Shown here: positions 29,731 to 37,835 of the stretch, one piece after another
How the letters are laid out: the number at the start of each line of letters is the position of its first letter
How positions within the stretch are numbered: position 1 is the first letter of the stretch
Virus record (IMG/VR): IMGVR_UViG_3300035670_000044
Span: 1-64,000 of that record
Strand: one strand, 5' to 3'
DNA length: 64,000 nucleotides
From: a virus
Program-made: the position numbers and the translations under genes
Notes under the pieces: generated by a model
What the model saw: only the letters and a program-made list of their open reading frames with translations
The model's database searches: none
Told to the model about the DNA's origin: nothing

Positions 29731-31320
29731 TCAGATGTCTTCACTCAACACGAGTTTGAGGGCCGACATGTAGTCAACACCTTTCTCCTCGGAGTAAGAA
29801 ATGGCTTTGGCATGGACTTCCGCATTGCGTTCGTCATACACGTAGCCGTCTGCACTAGGTGCCTGAGTCTTAGCCTTTTTGGGGGCTGATGCCGGTGTGG
29901 CCTGCTCGGTAAAGCTCACCATGGAGGGGAGATTACTCAGGACTCCCTTCATGAAGTCGAACTGGCTAGCCTTACCGCCCTCACTAAAGTTCACAGAGTT
30001 TTTCGCATTCAGCGTCTCCATGAACCGAACCAGATCAGCGATAGGAGCAACTTGCTCGGTCAGCTTACCTCCGTCATAGAGCTTCTCGCAGAAATCGGTG
30101 ATCTCCTTCTGGCGCATAAGGCGGCGCTGGCTGGCCAGCTCTTCCTCGAGTTCGGCGACCTTGGCGGCGAGGGGGTCGGGGGCAACCTGCTCCGAGAATT
30201 CGACGGCCTCAGGGGCCGGCTCGCTATAGCCCATCGTCCCCTGCTCACCCATCTCGCTAGAGCCCTGGGCGAGCTGGTACAGGGCCATAATCAACTGTTC
30301 TTCGGTGTATTGAGACGCTAGGTCGGACGCAACCTGCTCATCATCCGAGCCTGACACGTCATCGACTTCACCCTCACCCTCAGGAGCTCCACCCATATCA
30401 TCGGGAGCAGCTTCATCCTCTCCCTCCATTCCATCCGGGCCCGCACCAGACTCGTCTACAGGAGCGCCATCGCCACCGTCCTCGTCACCCATTTCCTCAC
30501 CATCGGGCCCCTCAACCATCGAGGTCGAGTCCATCGTCGGGTCTGGAGTGGCGATGTCCTGATTAGGATCCATCCCCATGTCATCGCCGTATTCGGCTTC
30601 GTAGGGAGCGGAGGACCCGGTCTCCCCGATGAGTTGACCTTCCTCATCGGTAGCCTTAACACCGTTAATGTTCACGTTGATGGTCATGCCCCGCCCGTCA
30701 GCGTGATCGACAACCTGGGGGACTTCGGTTTTTCTTTTAGCCATAGTTGGTAAAGTTTCTTGGAATGAAATAGAAGACTCCCTTGGAGTTATTGTGATCG
30801 AGCCTTCGGGGTGGTTTTCGGAAAAGGCCGTAAGACCTTTTACCGCAGGAATCGATACAAGGCCGAGGTGGCGTAATGCCAACTGACCCGGTGTCGGATT
30901 GGTGTCTGCGTCAGGTAAGTAGAACGAGCTACTAACCTTTTTGAAGACACCGTCGCGTACCAGACGCTCAGCTTTAGGGGTTAGTTCAACTTTCCCCCAA
31001 AGAGATTTGCCTTTGCGCCAAACTTCGCGTACCCAGCCCAAGGCCGGAGTACCGTCGTCCTGATCATGACCAATGATTAACGGGGCCTCGTGACGATTCG
31101 TGTCGTAGCTTGTAACTACCTGGTCGAGGTCAGCCTCCTCAAAGACCATTTTCTGGCCTGTGGAACTAATCTGCGGACCAGATCGGAACAGCTCGATGTA
31201 CACGGTTCGCTTGGGCTGTTGTTCTGTCAAAGGACCGTCCGAGTTAAGGACGAGCTCGTCAGGGGAGGGGGGAATCCCCCCACCCTGATCTATAGTTTGC
31301 TTGCGAAGTCGACGTGCCAT
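29731..31320 (-). CDS. Prohead protease/scaffold fusion (Mu I-type protease)
   Basis: 529 residues from ATG 31320. Residues about 30-165 match the Mu gpI-type serine protease: APLIIGHDQDDGTPALGWV, LWGKVELTPKAERLVRDG, RHLGLVSIPAVKGL. Then MAKRKTEVPQVV at about residue 193 is a possible internal start, followed by a very acidic Asp/Glu/Gly-rich region (about 230-355) and a coiled-coil C terminus typical of scaffolds. Cleaves scaffold and capsid during head maturation. Upstream of decoration and capsid genes, the usual order. Confidence 0.75.
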   Translation of the reverse strand: MARRLRKQTIDQGGGIPPSPDELVLNSDGPLTEQQPKRTVYIELFRSGPQISSTGQKMVFEEADLDQVVTSYDTNRHEAPLIIGHDQDDGTPALGWVREVWRKGKSLWGKVELTPKAERLVRDGVFKKVSSSFYLPDADTNPTPGQLALRHLGLVSIPAVKGLTAFSENHPEGSITITPRESSISFQETLPTMAKRKTEVPQVVDHADGRGMTINVNINGVKATDEEGQLIGETGSSAPYEAEYGDDMGMDPNQDIATPDPTMDSTSMVEGPDGEEMGDEDGGDGAPVDESGAGPDGMEGEDEAAPDDMGGAPEGEGEVDDVSGSDDEQVASDLASQYTEEQLIMALYQLAQGSSEMGEQGTMGYSEPAPEAVEFSEQVAPDPLAAKVAELEEELASQRRLMRQKEITDFCEKLYDGGKLTEQVAPIADLVRFMETLNAKNSVNFSEGGKASQFDFMKGVLSNLPSMVSFTEQATPASAPKKAKTQAPSADGYVYDERNAEVHAKAISYSEEKGVDYMSALKLVLSEDI

Positions 31321-31335
31321 AAGCCTCAATATGCT

Positions 31336-34155
31336 TTACACAGAAAGGTTGGTAGCGTCCAGGAAAGCGGTAAACCGCTCTTCGTTGCGGGAGAAACTAT
31401 CGCTCAGCAGAGAGACTTGTCCAACCGGAGTGCGAACAATCGTGATTGCAAGACGCTCGAGGGTCGGGCTAGTCGCCACGTACGCATCCATCCGAACCGT
31501 GCCCTGTTCGAGAAGGGCGGAGGAGTTGTTGGAAGCGCCGCACACCACCAGGTAGGCTTGCTCAGGACGATTCCCAAACAGAGCACCTTGGCGGTAGAAC
31601 TGGTTCAGAACTTGGCTAGCAATAGACTTAACACGACTGAAGATAGTGTTGCCCGAATCGATAGACTCGAAGAGGATGTCGTCGAAGCTACGATTCATAA
31701 CATCGATGAGGACGTTAAGAATGACCCGAGTGTTCACAAAGCGGAACAGCGGGGAGCTGGACAGGGTCCGTGAACCCCACACAACGATTCCGCGATTAGG
31801 CAAGGACCGGATTGGGTTAAGTCCCAGGGCATAAGTCACTTCCTGCTGTTGAGCAGTAATGTTGAACTTAAGGCCCACCACCCCCCGAAGCGGATAGCGA
31901 GATCCGGCAGGAGGCTGTTGGAACCCTTCGTTCACGAACCGACTACATGCAGTGCCGGCCACAAACGAGCTGGGGGGAACAAAACGATCGGAGAGGTTTT
32001 TGACGTAGGGCGCGTAGTATGCCGCGTGACCGTAGGGAACACCGACAACTCTCTTAATCAGGTTGAGCTCGTCTTGAGCTTGAGAGAGATTTTCAATGTC
32101 CCCACCACAATCAATCAGGGCTACGTGCTGGGTACCAGACACACCCTCAGTCACCCCAAAGCGACCTTCGGCCGCAGACACCAGGGTCTGAGTGACCTTA
32201 AGGCGCTCAGTGGATGCCTCATTGCGAGATGCGAGGTCGGAATCGGCCGAGTATGCGAGTGTGGCATACGCCTCTGGCGCCATCAAGAATCCAGGAGCGT
32301 AGTAATCACCACCCATACCCTTTTCGATTCCGTACACAAAATCCTGTGCTTTGGCGGATGAAGTCAGCTTGTAACTTTCATACCCAATCTGCTCAACAAC
32401 CGAAGTCAGTTTGACAACGTTGTCGTCCAGGAGTCCTTGACGATTGATTCCGGGAAGAACAGGGCTGACCAGGCCGTTTTTGGCAGTGATCCGCACCTGG
32501 AGGACGTAGTCGAAGGACTGGAAACCATTCGCGACGGATTTATCCAGTCTGGCTGTAGCCCCGGCAGCGATAGCGACGGTGGGAGAAGGAGATACGGTGG
32601 CGGCAGTGTCGGTAGTACGAGCAGTCACGGTGTACCGGACTCCGTTCACAACGATTACACTACCAACGCCAATTTCGGAATTAAACAAGGTGCCGGTTCC
32701 GGTCACAACACCACCAGTGGTGATGGCAACAGTCCCAGTCAGAACAATGTCTTCAATGTCCGGTCGAATGAAAGGACTACCGGCAGCCGACACAAGGTTC
32801 GATACTGCGTATCCGTTATTCGGAGCGTAGTTGGTACCGGAATAGTTAGTACCTGTCGGGACAGCTTCGACGGTGTAGTACTGGGCAAGATCTTTCTCGG
32901 TCAGGATCGAAACAATCTCGTCCCGCAGACCCTCAGCCAACTCGTCAGGCGTGGCGCCATTCACAATGATGGCGCGGTTCTCACCCGCCACCGATACATA
33001 AAACACTTGCACGGAGTCGGGCAGGAACCCGGTACGGGTCATACCATCCACGCTTACTGTTCCGGTAGGAACGGTAGGAGTAGCTCCTCCAATTTTGGCG
33101 AAGGTAGTCGTTCCGAGGTCGTAACGCCAGTACGCGGCGTCAGCATCAGGCCATTTGTTACCAGAGCTAACTCCAGAGCTAAAATCCTTGCTAACGGCGA
33201 CAATCTTGTCATCGGCGATAGAGGTTACGCCATTCGCGGCCAGGAAATCTTCGAGGATTTCGGACTGGTCGGTAGCGGGGGCGTAGGTGCCGGCGCTAGC
33301 CGCATTAGCCGCTGCGATGAACAGGCTGACAGCCGATCCATCCACATACAGCACGGTCTCACCAGTAGAGATTTCACGGCTGTTGCAACGGAAATTAATC
33401 TCCTTCACCGAGGTGAACAACCGGACAACACCGGGGGTATTGATATTCAGGGGTGACGCATAACCACTGTCGCTAAAGTTGTAGGCAACGAACCGGTCGA
33501 TTTCGGGAAGGAGCGAGTTGTCCCGAGCAAAAATGCGGAACTTACCCTGGGTAGCCTCAGTAGCGGTCTGTTCTACTTTGTAGAAGTCGGAGAAACCGTC
33601 CGAGTTGCTGCTAGACAGGTAGTTGTACAGGTCGCGAGCGTTATCGATTGCGTCGATGGCCGTGGTCGTAATGACCCGAATCTCGTCACCGTCCGAATCC
33701 ATCACGTTAATCGGAGTACCGAAATAACGTCCGTTAACTTTCAGAGCAAACGCGTTGTAACCGGATCCGGCGCTACTTGCGTTAAGGTCGATAACGGTTT
33801 CGGGGGTGGGGGTAACCCGGGTGAAGTACAGGATACCATTAACACCGACGTTGTCGAAAAATCCTTTGACGGCATCGTAAGTGGTAAGAGCTCCCACCGA
33901 TCCGCTGGGGGTGCTACCACCAATCCGCTGCAGGTAATCCTCGGGTGAGGCTACTTGGGTGGGTGTATAGGGGAGAAAGTTAGAGTAGATGCCCTCGCTT
34001 TCATCACCGTAGTACTCATCAGCGGGAGTAGTCCCGAAGAGATAACCAACGGCGTGACTCGCCAGGGGTTGGGGAAGGCCGCCAGTAGCCGACTGAGTAA
34101 CAAATACTCCTGGTCTGGTTAGGGGGGCGGCGTTGACTGTAATCGATGATGCCAA
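31336..34155 (-). CDS. Tail sheath protein
   Basis: 939 residues, long for the family (usually 350-700). The N terminus TRPGVFVTQSATGGLPQPLA and the DAVKGFFDNVGVNGILYFTRV segment, plus a C-terminal GIVVWGSRTLSS...FVNTRVILNVLIDV and FDSF-type helix, identify a contractile sheath. Residues about 465-530 are the same beta module as in the decoration protein (TGTVAITTGGVVTGTGTLF). Inserted domains probably decorate the outer tail surface. Late promoter 30-50 nt upstream. Confidence 0.88.
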   Translation of the reverse strand: MASSITVNAAPLTRPGVFVTQSATGGLPQPLASHAVGYLFGTTPADEYYGDESEGIYSNFLPYTPTQVASPEDYLQRIGGSTPSGSVGALTTYDAVKGFFDNVGVNGILYFTRVTPTPETVIDLNASSAGSGYNAFALKVNGRYFGTPINVMDSDGDEIRVITTTAIDAIDNARDLYNYLSSSNSDGFSDFYKVEQTATEATQGKFRIFARDNSLLPEIDRFVAYNFSDSGYASPLNINTPGVVRLFTSVKEINFRCNSREISTGETVLYVDGSAVSLFIAAANAASAGTYAPATDQSEILEDFLAANGVTSIADDKIVAVSKDFSSGVSSGNKWPDADAAYWRYDLGTTTFAKIGGATPTVPTGTVSVDGMTRTGFLPDSVQVFYVSVAGENRAIIVNGATPDELAEGLRDEIVSILTEKDLAQYYTVEAVPTGTNYSGTNYAPNNGYAVSNLVSAAGSPFIRPDIEDIVLTGTVAITTGGVVTGTGTLFNSEIGVGSVIVVNGVRYTVTARTTDTAATVSPSPTVAIAAGATARLDKSVANGFQSFDYVLQVRITAKNGLVSPVLPGINRQGLLDDNVVKLTSVVEQIGYESYKLTSSAKAQDFVYGIEKGMGGDYYAPGFLMAPEAYATLAYSADSDLASRNEASTERLKVTQTLVSAAEGRFGVTEGVSGTQHVALIDCGGDIENLSQAQDELNLIKRVVGVPYGHAAYYAPYVKNLSDRFVPPSSFVAGTACSRFVNEGFQQPPAGSRYPLRGVVGLKFNITAQQQEVTYALGLNPIRSLPNRGIVVWGSRTLSSSPLFRFVNTRVILNVLIDVMNRSFDDILFESIDSGNTIFSRVKSIASQVLNQFYRQGALFGNRPEQAYLVVCGASNNSSALLEQGTVRMDAYVATSPTLERLAITIVRTPVGQVSLLSDSFSRNEERFTAFLDATNLSV

Positions 34156-34185
34156 GGCAAAATCTCCGTGTTAGTCGACAGACCT

Positions 34186-34203
34186 TTCACTAGAGCTTTC
34201 AAC
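34186..34203 (-). promoter_or_regulatory. GTTGAAAGC late promoter, minus strand
   Basis: GTTGAAAGC TCTA GTGAAAGG before the sheath gene; the TAGA half is imperfect. Two near-copies of TAGTCGACAGAC (34172 and 34304) flank the area. Confidence 0.55.
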
Positions 34204-34318
34204 GGGTCGGGGACCGGAATTACAAGAGTTGAAAGACTAAGGTGAAAATTCTCCGCTCTTGCTAGAGATTCTTTACCCCTCTGAGATTAACGTGGGTGCC
34301 GTGCTAGTCGACAGACTT

Positions 34319-34460
34319 TTGACATCCACCTACCCGTAAACGGGGAGGATTCCTAGCTTCACAGCTAGGATTTTCTGCTTCAATTCCTCAAGCTCAAACA
34401 TGGCTCTTAGATCCACAGACACTACCCGCCAGCCCGGCGGTGAGAATATTCTTTGCTGCG
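34319..34460 (-). ncRNA. Predicted omega RNA (reRNA) of tnpB
   Basis: TnpB guide RNAs start within the 3' part of tnpB and end at the right end, with the guide taken from flanking DNA. Here the scaffold would end at GATGTCAA, and the guide would begin AAGTCTGTCGACTAGCACGG from the flank. Inferred from family knowledge; the 5' limit is approximate. Confidence 0.4.
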
Positions 34461-35536
34461 TTAACGTCTCGGTCTAGAACCTCTCCGCAAGACGGACAAG
34501 TCCAGACCCGGTCGTTAAGAGATAGTTTCGTTTGGCGTTGAGTACCACAGCAGCTACAGATCTGGCTGCTAGGGAAATACTGGTTAACTTTAACCAGATT
34601 TCTTCCATACCAGCTAGCCTTGTACTCTAACTGCCTGACAAACTCAAACCAGCTAGCATCGGAGATAGACTTGCTCAGACCTTTACTAGCATTTGCTAGC
34701 ATGTCTTTAACGCACAGATCTTCTACAATTACCGTTTGGTTTTCACGGATCAAGGTAGTAGATAACTTATGCAAGAAGTCTAGCCGATTGTTAGCTATGT
34801 CTTCGTGAACTCTGGCAACCTTTCTCCTCTGCTTGTGATAGTTATTACTATCTCTCTGCTTACGGGAAAGCTTTCGTTGTTTACGAGCTAGCTTAGCTTG
34901 ATACTTACGGTAGAAACGGGGGTTAGGGGCTTTAATACCATCACTGTTTGTCAAGTAGCTCTCAAGCCCAAGATCTATACCTAGAACTTTGTTATTCGCA
35001 GGTAGGGCTAGGTTTGAGTTAGGGTCTTCGTAACTAAAAGATACGAACCATTTTCCACTAGATTTCTTAGTTATAGAGATAGAAGTAGGCTTTAGATTTT
35101 CAGGCAAAGGTCTGGAGAATATTACACGCAAAGGTTGTTTAACCTTGGCAATGTAAAGCTCTCCGTTCTTCAGCCTAAAGCTTCCACGAGTTAGCCTCAT
35201 TCCGTTAACCGGGGCCTTTCTACTTTTAAACCTAGGCTTCCTTGCATTACCCCTAAACATGTTTCTAAACGCCCTATCAAGGTTTAAAACAGATTGTTGG
35301 AGGACTACGTTAGAAACTTCGGACAGGTAGAAAAGATCCGGGTCTTTCTTCCAAACCGTAATACGCTTTACATACTCATAACCATTCCATTTAGCTTTAG
35401 GGTTCGAGGCTCTCTTCTGCTCATGTTCAGCCAACGAAAGGTTAAACACCTTCCTAGCACAACCCGAGCTCCGGTTCAGGAAAACTTCCTGCTCCGGGCT
35501 GGGGTAGGACCTGAACTTGAGAGAGTAGTTTCTCAT
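34394..35536 (-). CDS. tnpB: TnpB RNA-guided nuclease
   Basis: 380 residues from ATG 35536 with AGAGGT upstream. RuvC-like residues are intact: [10 protein letters not shown] (Asp), [10 protein letters not shown] (Glu) and [10 protein letters not shown] (Asp), with a CxxC...CxxC zinc ribbon (CSCCG, CPSCG). Full length for the family, so active RNA-guided cleavage at the transposon-adjacent motif is likely. It keeps the element at excised sites and may also act as a homing-like nuclease against related phages. Confidence 0.92.
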   Translation of the reverse strand: MRNYSLKFRSYPSPEQEVFLNRSSGCARKVFNLSLAEHEQKRASNPKAKWNGYEYVKRITVWKKDPDLFYLSEVSNVVLQQSVLNLDRAFRNMFRGNARKPRFKSRKAPVNGMRLTRGSFRLKNGELYIAKVKQPLRVIFSRPLPENLKPTSISITKKSSGKWFVSFSYEDPNSNLALPANNKVLGIDLGLESYLTNSDGIKAPNPRFYRKYQAKLARKQRKLSRKQRDSNNYHKQRRKVARVHEDIANNRLDFLHKLSTTLIRENQTVIVEDLCVKDMLANASKGLSKSISDASWFEFVRQLEYKASWYGRNLVKVNQYFPSSQICSCCGTQRQTKLSLNDRVWTCPSCGEVLDRDVNAAKNILTAGLAGSVCGSKSHV

Positions 35537-35705
35537 ACCTCTACTATACACTATTTTTCGCAAGGCTGGGGATCACGTGCTATGCTTGTGAAAACCGTCC
35601 TAAATGCCGGGGTTTCAGACCCCAACAGACTTATCATTAAAGCCTTCAACTGGACGGGAAGAAAAATTACAAACGTTGAAGGGTCTTTAATGGGGGGGGG
35701 TCGAC

Positions 35706-36002
35706 TCACATCGCTACCGACTCGGTACCATACGCACTATACAACTCATACAAGGATGTCATAAGCCAATCCGAGCACAACGAATCTCCACACTTATCAG
35801 TCCCCATCATCCGGACAACCCGTCTGACCAGGTTGTTGAAATCCTCCGGGCTAATAACCTTCGACACGTACTTCAGGTAACGGTTAAGCTCGTTGACATC
35901 CTGATCCTTAACAACCCGATACAGGATCACCATGTATTGAAGTATCTCAGTAGATTCCATTTCATCGCTAAACCTCTGTAGTTGCGGGGCAGACGGGGAC
36001 AT
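35706..36002 (-). CDS. Hypothetical tail-region protein
   Basis: 98 residues, all helical (EILQYMVILYRVVKDQDVNE, VRRVVRMMGTDKCG). Follows the chaperone pair in the same operon, 6 nt after its stop; a small tail-assembly or neck factor is plausible. G9 tract lies just past its stop. Confidence 0.6.
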   Translation of the reverse strand: MSPSAPQLQRFSDEMESTEILQYMVILYRVVKDQDVNELNRYLKYVSKVISPEDFNNLVRRVVRMMGTDKCGDSLCSDWLMTSLYELYSAYGTESVAM

Positions 36003-36008
36003 AATCAG

Positions 36009-36524
36009 TTAGTTAGTAGGGGGTGAAGATTCACTACCGAACCCATTTGATCCAGTAATACCTTTGACGTTTTTGTCCATCTGGTCCATTGCCTCTCTGT
36101 GTATTTGGCACATGGCGACAAATTTTGACATAGGGACACACTCCATGTTAAAAACATCCTGAAACGATCCGTTTTGAATGGCGTAGCAATTTTTAAGCCA
36201 TGCCTCTTTTGACATATACGACTTCAGGATGTTTTCTTGCACAGCCATGTACAGAGAACGGATAGTCAACGGAACCAGTCCCCCGAAGTTAACTCCGGGG
36301 CGAACAGACAGTGTCCCTAGCAATTCGATCACATCACGGCTCGAGAGAGTGGGTTTGTCCCCAGACAGGAGGGAGTCCAGGTACTCCAAATCCCTTCCAG
36401 TGATGTCCCTAAAAGATGCCTGATTACCCCGAGCATCCGTACACGTTATGGTGTAATCGGAATTAATCCTCGTCTTCAGCTTGGCTTTTGGAGTCGTCTT
36501 CCTTCTCCTCCTCTCCGGTGTCAT
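36009..36524 (-). CDS. Tail assembly chaperone, downstream (frameshift) partner
   Basis: 171 residues if started at ATG 36524, which lies in the A7 tract of the upstream gene. Basic N terminus (TPERRRRKTTPKAKLKTR) then helical. It lies in the +1/-2 frame relative to the upstream chaperone, which it overlaps by 62 nt. In Mu-like phages the two halves are fused by a programmed -2 frameshift; see the slippery site. It may therefore be made mostly as a fusion. Confidence 0.6.
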   Translation of the reverse strand: MTPERRRRKTTPKAKLKTRINSDYTITCTDARGNQASFRDITGRDLEYLDSLLSGDKPTLSSRDVIELLGTLSVRPGVNFGGLVPLTIRSLYMAVQENILKSYMSKEAWLKNCYAIQNGSFQDVFNMECVPMSKFVAMCQIHREAMDQMDKNVKGITGSNGFGSESSPPTN

Positions 36525-36867
36525 TTTTTTCTTCGGACCCCAGCAACTCGTTAATAGCGTCACCAAGCATCTTGATTTGCTTAGACCGTAAACGCCTCGC
36601 ATCTCTGAGGGTTAACTTTCTGCCGCCCGGTTCAGGGCTATGCAAGATGCAGATCACCTTAAGGGTGGCAGGAATCTCATCAAGGGTTTTGTCATTGCTG
36701 ATTTTAGTGATTTCGATCAGGTCGTCGGCGCTGGGTTCCTGCAAGGAGAGAAATTTACCAGGAGCGATCTCGACAGAAATAATTTCCGGATCTCCAAAGT
36801 CAAAATCGGATACTGAGTTAGTAGCTACGGTTTCCAGCTCACGCATGGATTTAGAAGACAGGGCCAT
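36463..36867 (-). CDS. Tail assembly chaperone (gp41/E/14 type)
   Basis: 134 residues. VEIAPGKFLSLQEPSADDLI then helical segments with KVICILHSPE and LTLRDARRL follow the pattern of tail assembly chaperones (E/41/14 family); a very acidic C-terminal tail (EEKNDTGEEEKEDDSKS) lies after the slippery tract. Binds the tape measure during tail assembly. First gene of the minus operon, 49 nt after a host-type -10. Confidence 0.65.
   Translation of the reverse strand: MALSSKSMRELETVATNSVSDFDFGDPEIISVEIAPGKFLSLQEPSADDLIEITKISNDKTLDEIPATLKVICILHSPEPGGRKLTLRDARRLRSKQIKMLGDAINELLGSEEKNDTGEEEKEDDSKSQAEDED
36524..36530 (-). promoter_or_regulatory. A7 slippery tract, chaperone frameshift site
   Basis: Minus strand reads GAA GAA AAA AAT. 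A -2 (or +1) shift on the A7 enters the frame of the downstream chaperone. Transcript slippage is an alternative mechanism. Confidence 0.5.
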
Positions 36868-36915
36868 AGGGTTAATGGGTGACTGGTGGGGGTATTTCCT
36901 CCACTATACATATGT

Positions 36916-36925
36916 ACTATAGCAC
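36916..36925 (-). promoter_or_regulatory. Host-type extended -10 promoter, minus strand
   Basis: GTGCTATAGT directed into the chaperone operon; a late element points the other way at 36943. Confidence 0.55.
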
Positions 36926-36942
36926 ACTTTGTCGGATAGTAA

Positions 36943-36960
36943 GTTGAAAGCCATATGTAA
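36943..36960 (+). promoter_or_regulatory. GTTGAAAGC late promoter
   Basis: GTTGAAAGC CATA TGTAAG, 27 nt before the next + strand structural gene; the second half is imperfect. Confidence 0.5.
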
Positions 36961-36977
36961 GAGTTGCTAGTATCGCT

Positions 36978-37565
36978 GTGGCTGTCCAAACCAACCCGTA
37001 TCAGCATTGGGAGGACGGACGAGAAAACTCTGATTACCGGGGTCGTGAGACTCAGGCCAGCTCATTGACACGTCAAATGTTGAGGCAGCCTGAGTACTTG
37101 ACCAGTAGCAACAGGGTCAACCCGGGGCCCTTGAGAAACACCCGGGCTTCAGCAGCGGACAGAGTAAACCAGGTTCCGCATGAGACCCGCAGCGAGGATA
37201 TGTGGGGATGGCAGAGGTGGACAGAAAGGGATTACTACTTGGTTGAGTCTGAAACATCTAGCAATCTTCTGGAGGAAACAGATTCTGGTACCAGGGTGGA
37301 CAACGGGGTTGTATACCCGGACTACAGCAAACCGAACGACTGTCCGACTATTATATCTCCTCCTGTTGTGTTGAAAACCTTTGATTTTACCCAGGAACAA
37401 CCATCAGATGAGTGGCTGATTGTCCACAACTTGGGGTTCTATCCCTCCGTAGAGCTATTTAGTAGTTCTAGGGCAGAGATCGACGGGGACGTGGTCCATG
37501 TAAACGTGAATTCCCTCCGGGTGTTCTTCAACCTGCCAATTACCGGCTTTGCCAGACTGAACTAA
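36978..37565 (+). CDS. Fibre- or neck-associated structural protein
   Basis: 195 residues, GTG start. Polar N-terminal half; residues about 135-195 (FDFTQEQPSDEWLIVHNLGF, YPSVELF..., NSLRVFFNLPITGFARLN) match the beta-sandwich module found in many phage fibre and hinge proteins (W.I.HNLG..PSV). Leads the fibre operon. Confidence 0.65.
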   Translation: MAVQTNPYQHWEDGRENSDYRGRETQASSLTRQMLRQPEYLTSSNRVNPGPLRNTRASAADRVNQVPHETRSEDMWGWQRWTERDYYLVESETSSNLLEETDSGTRVDNGVVYPDYSKPNDCPTIISPPVVLKTFDFTQEQPSDEWLIVHNLGFYPSVELFSSSRAEIDGDVVHVNVNSLRVFFNLPITGFARLN

Positions 37566-37568
37566 ACT

Positions 37569-37835
37569 ATGGCCAGAGAAATACTTACAGACTACGATTT
37601 CAAAAATGTGAGCAGGGTGGTTAACTTGCCCCCTGCCGTAGAGGATGCGGATCCGGTCATACTGTCTCAGTTGAAAGATTATACGGGGGGACCTATTATT
37701 GAGTCGCAGCAGGTGATTTCTGAAAACTACTCGATAGGAGTTGGCAAAAACGGAATTTCTCTGGGACCTGTTAGTGTGTCCGAAGGGGTTTCTGTGACTA
37801 TACCTGCCGGGTCTGTCTGGAGAATTTTGACATGA
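37569..37835 (+). CDS. Small fibre-associated protein
   Basis: 88 residues. C-terminal GKNGISLGPVSVSEGVSVTI, PAGSVWRIL resembles the terminal domain of short tail-fibre subunits. Overlaps the following fibre start (ATGA). Confidence 0.6.
   Translation: MAREILTDYDFKNVSRVVNLPPAVEDADPVILSQLKDYTGGPIIESQQVISENYSIGVGKNGISLGPVSVSEGVSVTIPAGSVWRILT

Larger units (their letters stand above)
34319..35560 (-). mobile_element. IS200/IS605-type tnpB element
   Basis: A tnpB-only insertion between chaperone-side genes and sheath. The right end is recognisable on the minus strand: CCTAGC..GCTAGG hairpin, CCCCGTTTACGGG hairpin, then GTGGATGTCAA ending near 34319, the usual right-end form. No tnpA is present, so mobility would need one in trans. 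The left end is not defined from sequence; 35560 is approximate. Confidence 0.6.

Noticed and set aside
29239-29889. 216-residue + strand frame
   Set aside because: Antisense of the decoration gene and the scaffold 3' end.
32437-33456. 339-residue + strand frame
   Set aside because: Antisense shadow of the sheath; composition is low-complexity Gly/Ser/Arg.
35582-35764. 60-residue + strand frame after GTGCTATGCT
   Set aside because: The promoter-like string overlaps its own start codon, it runs through a G9 tract and overlaps a minus-strand gene.
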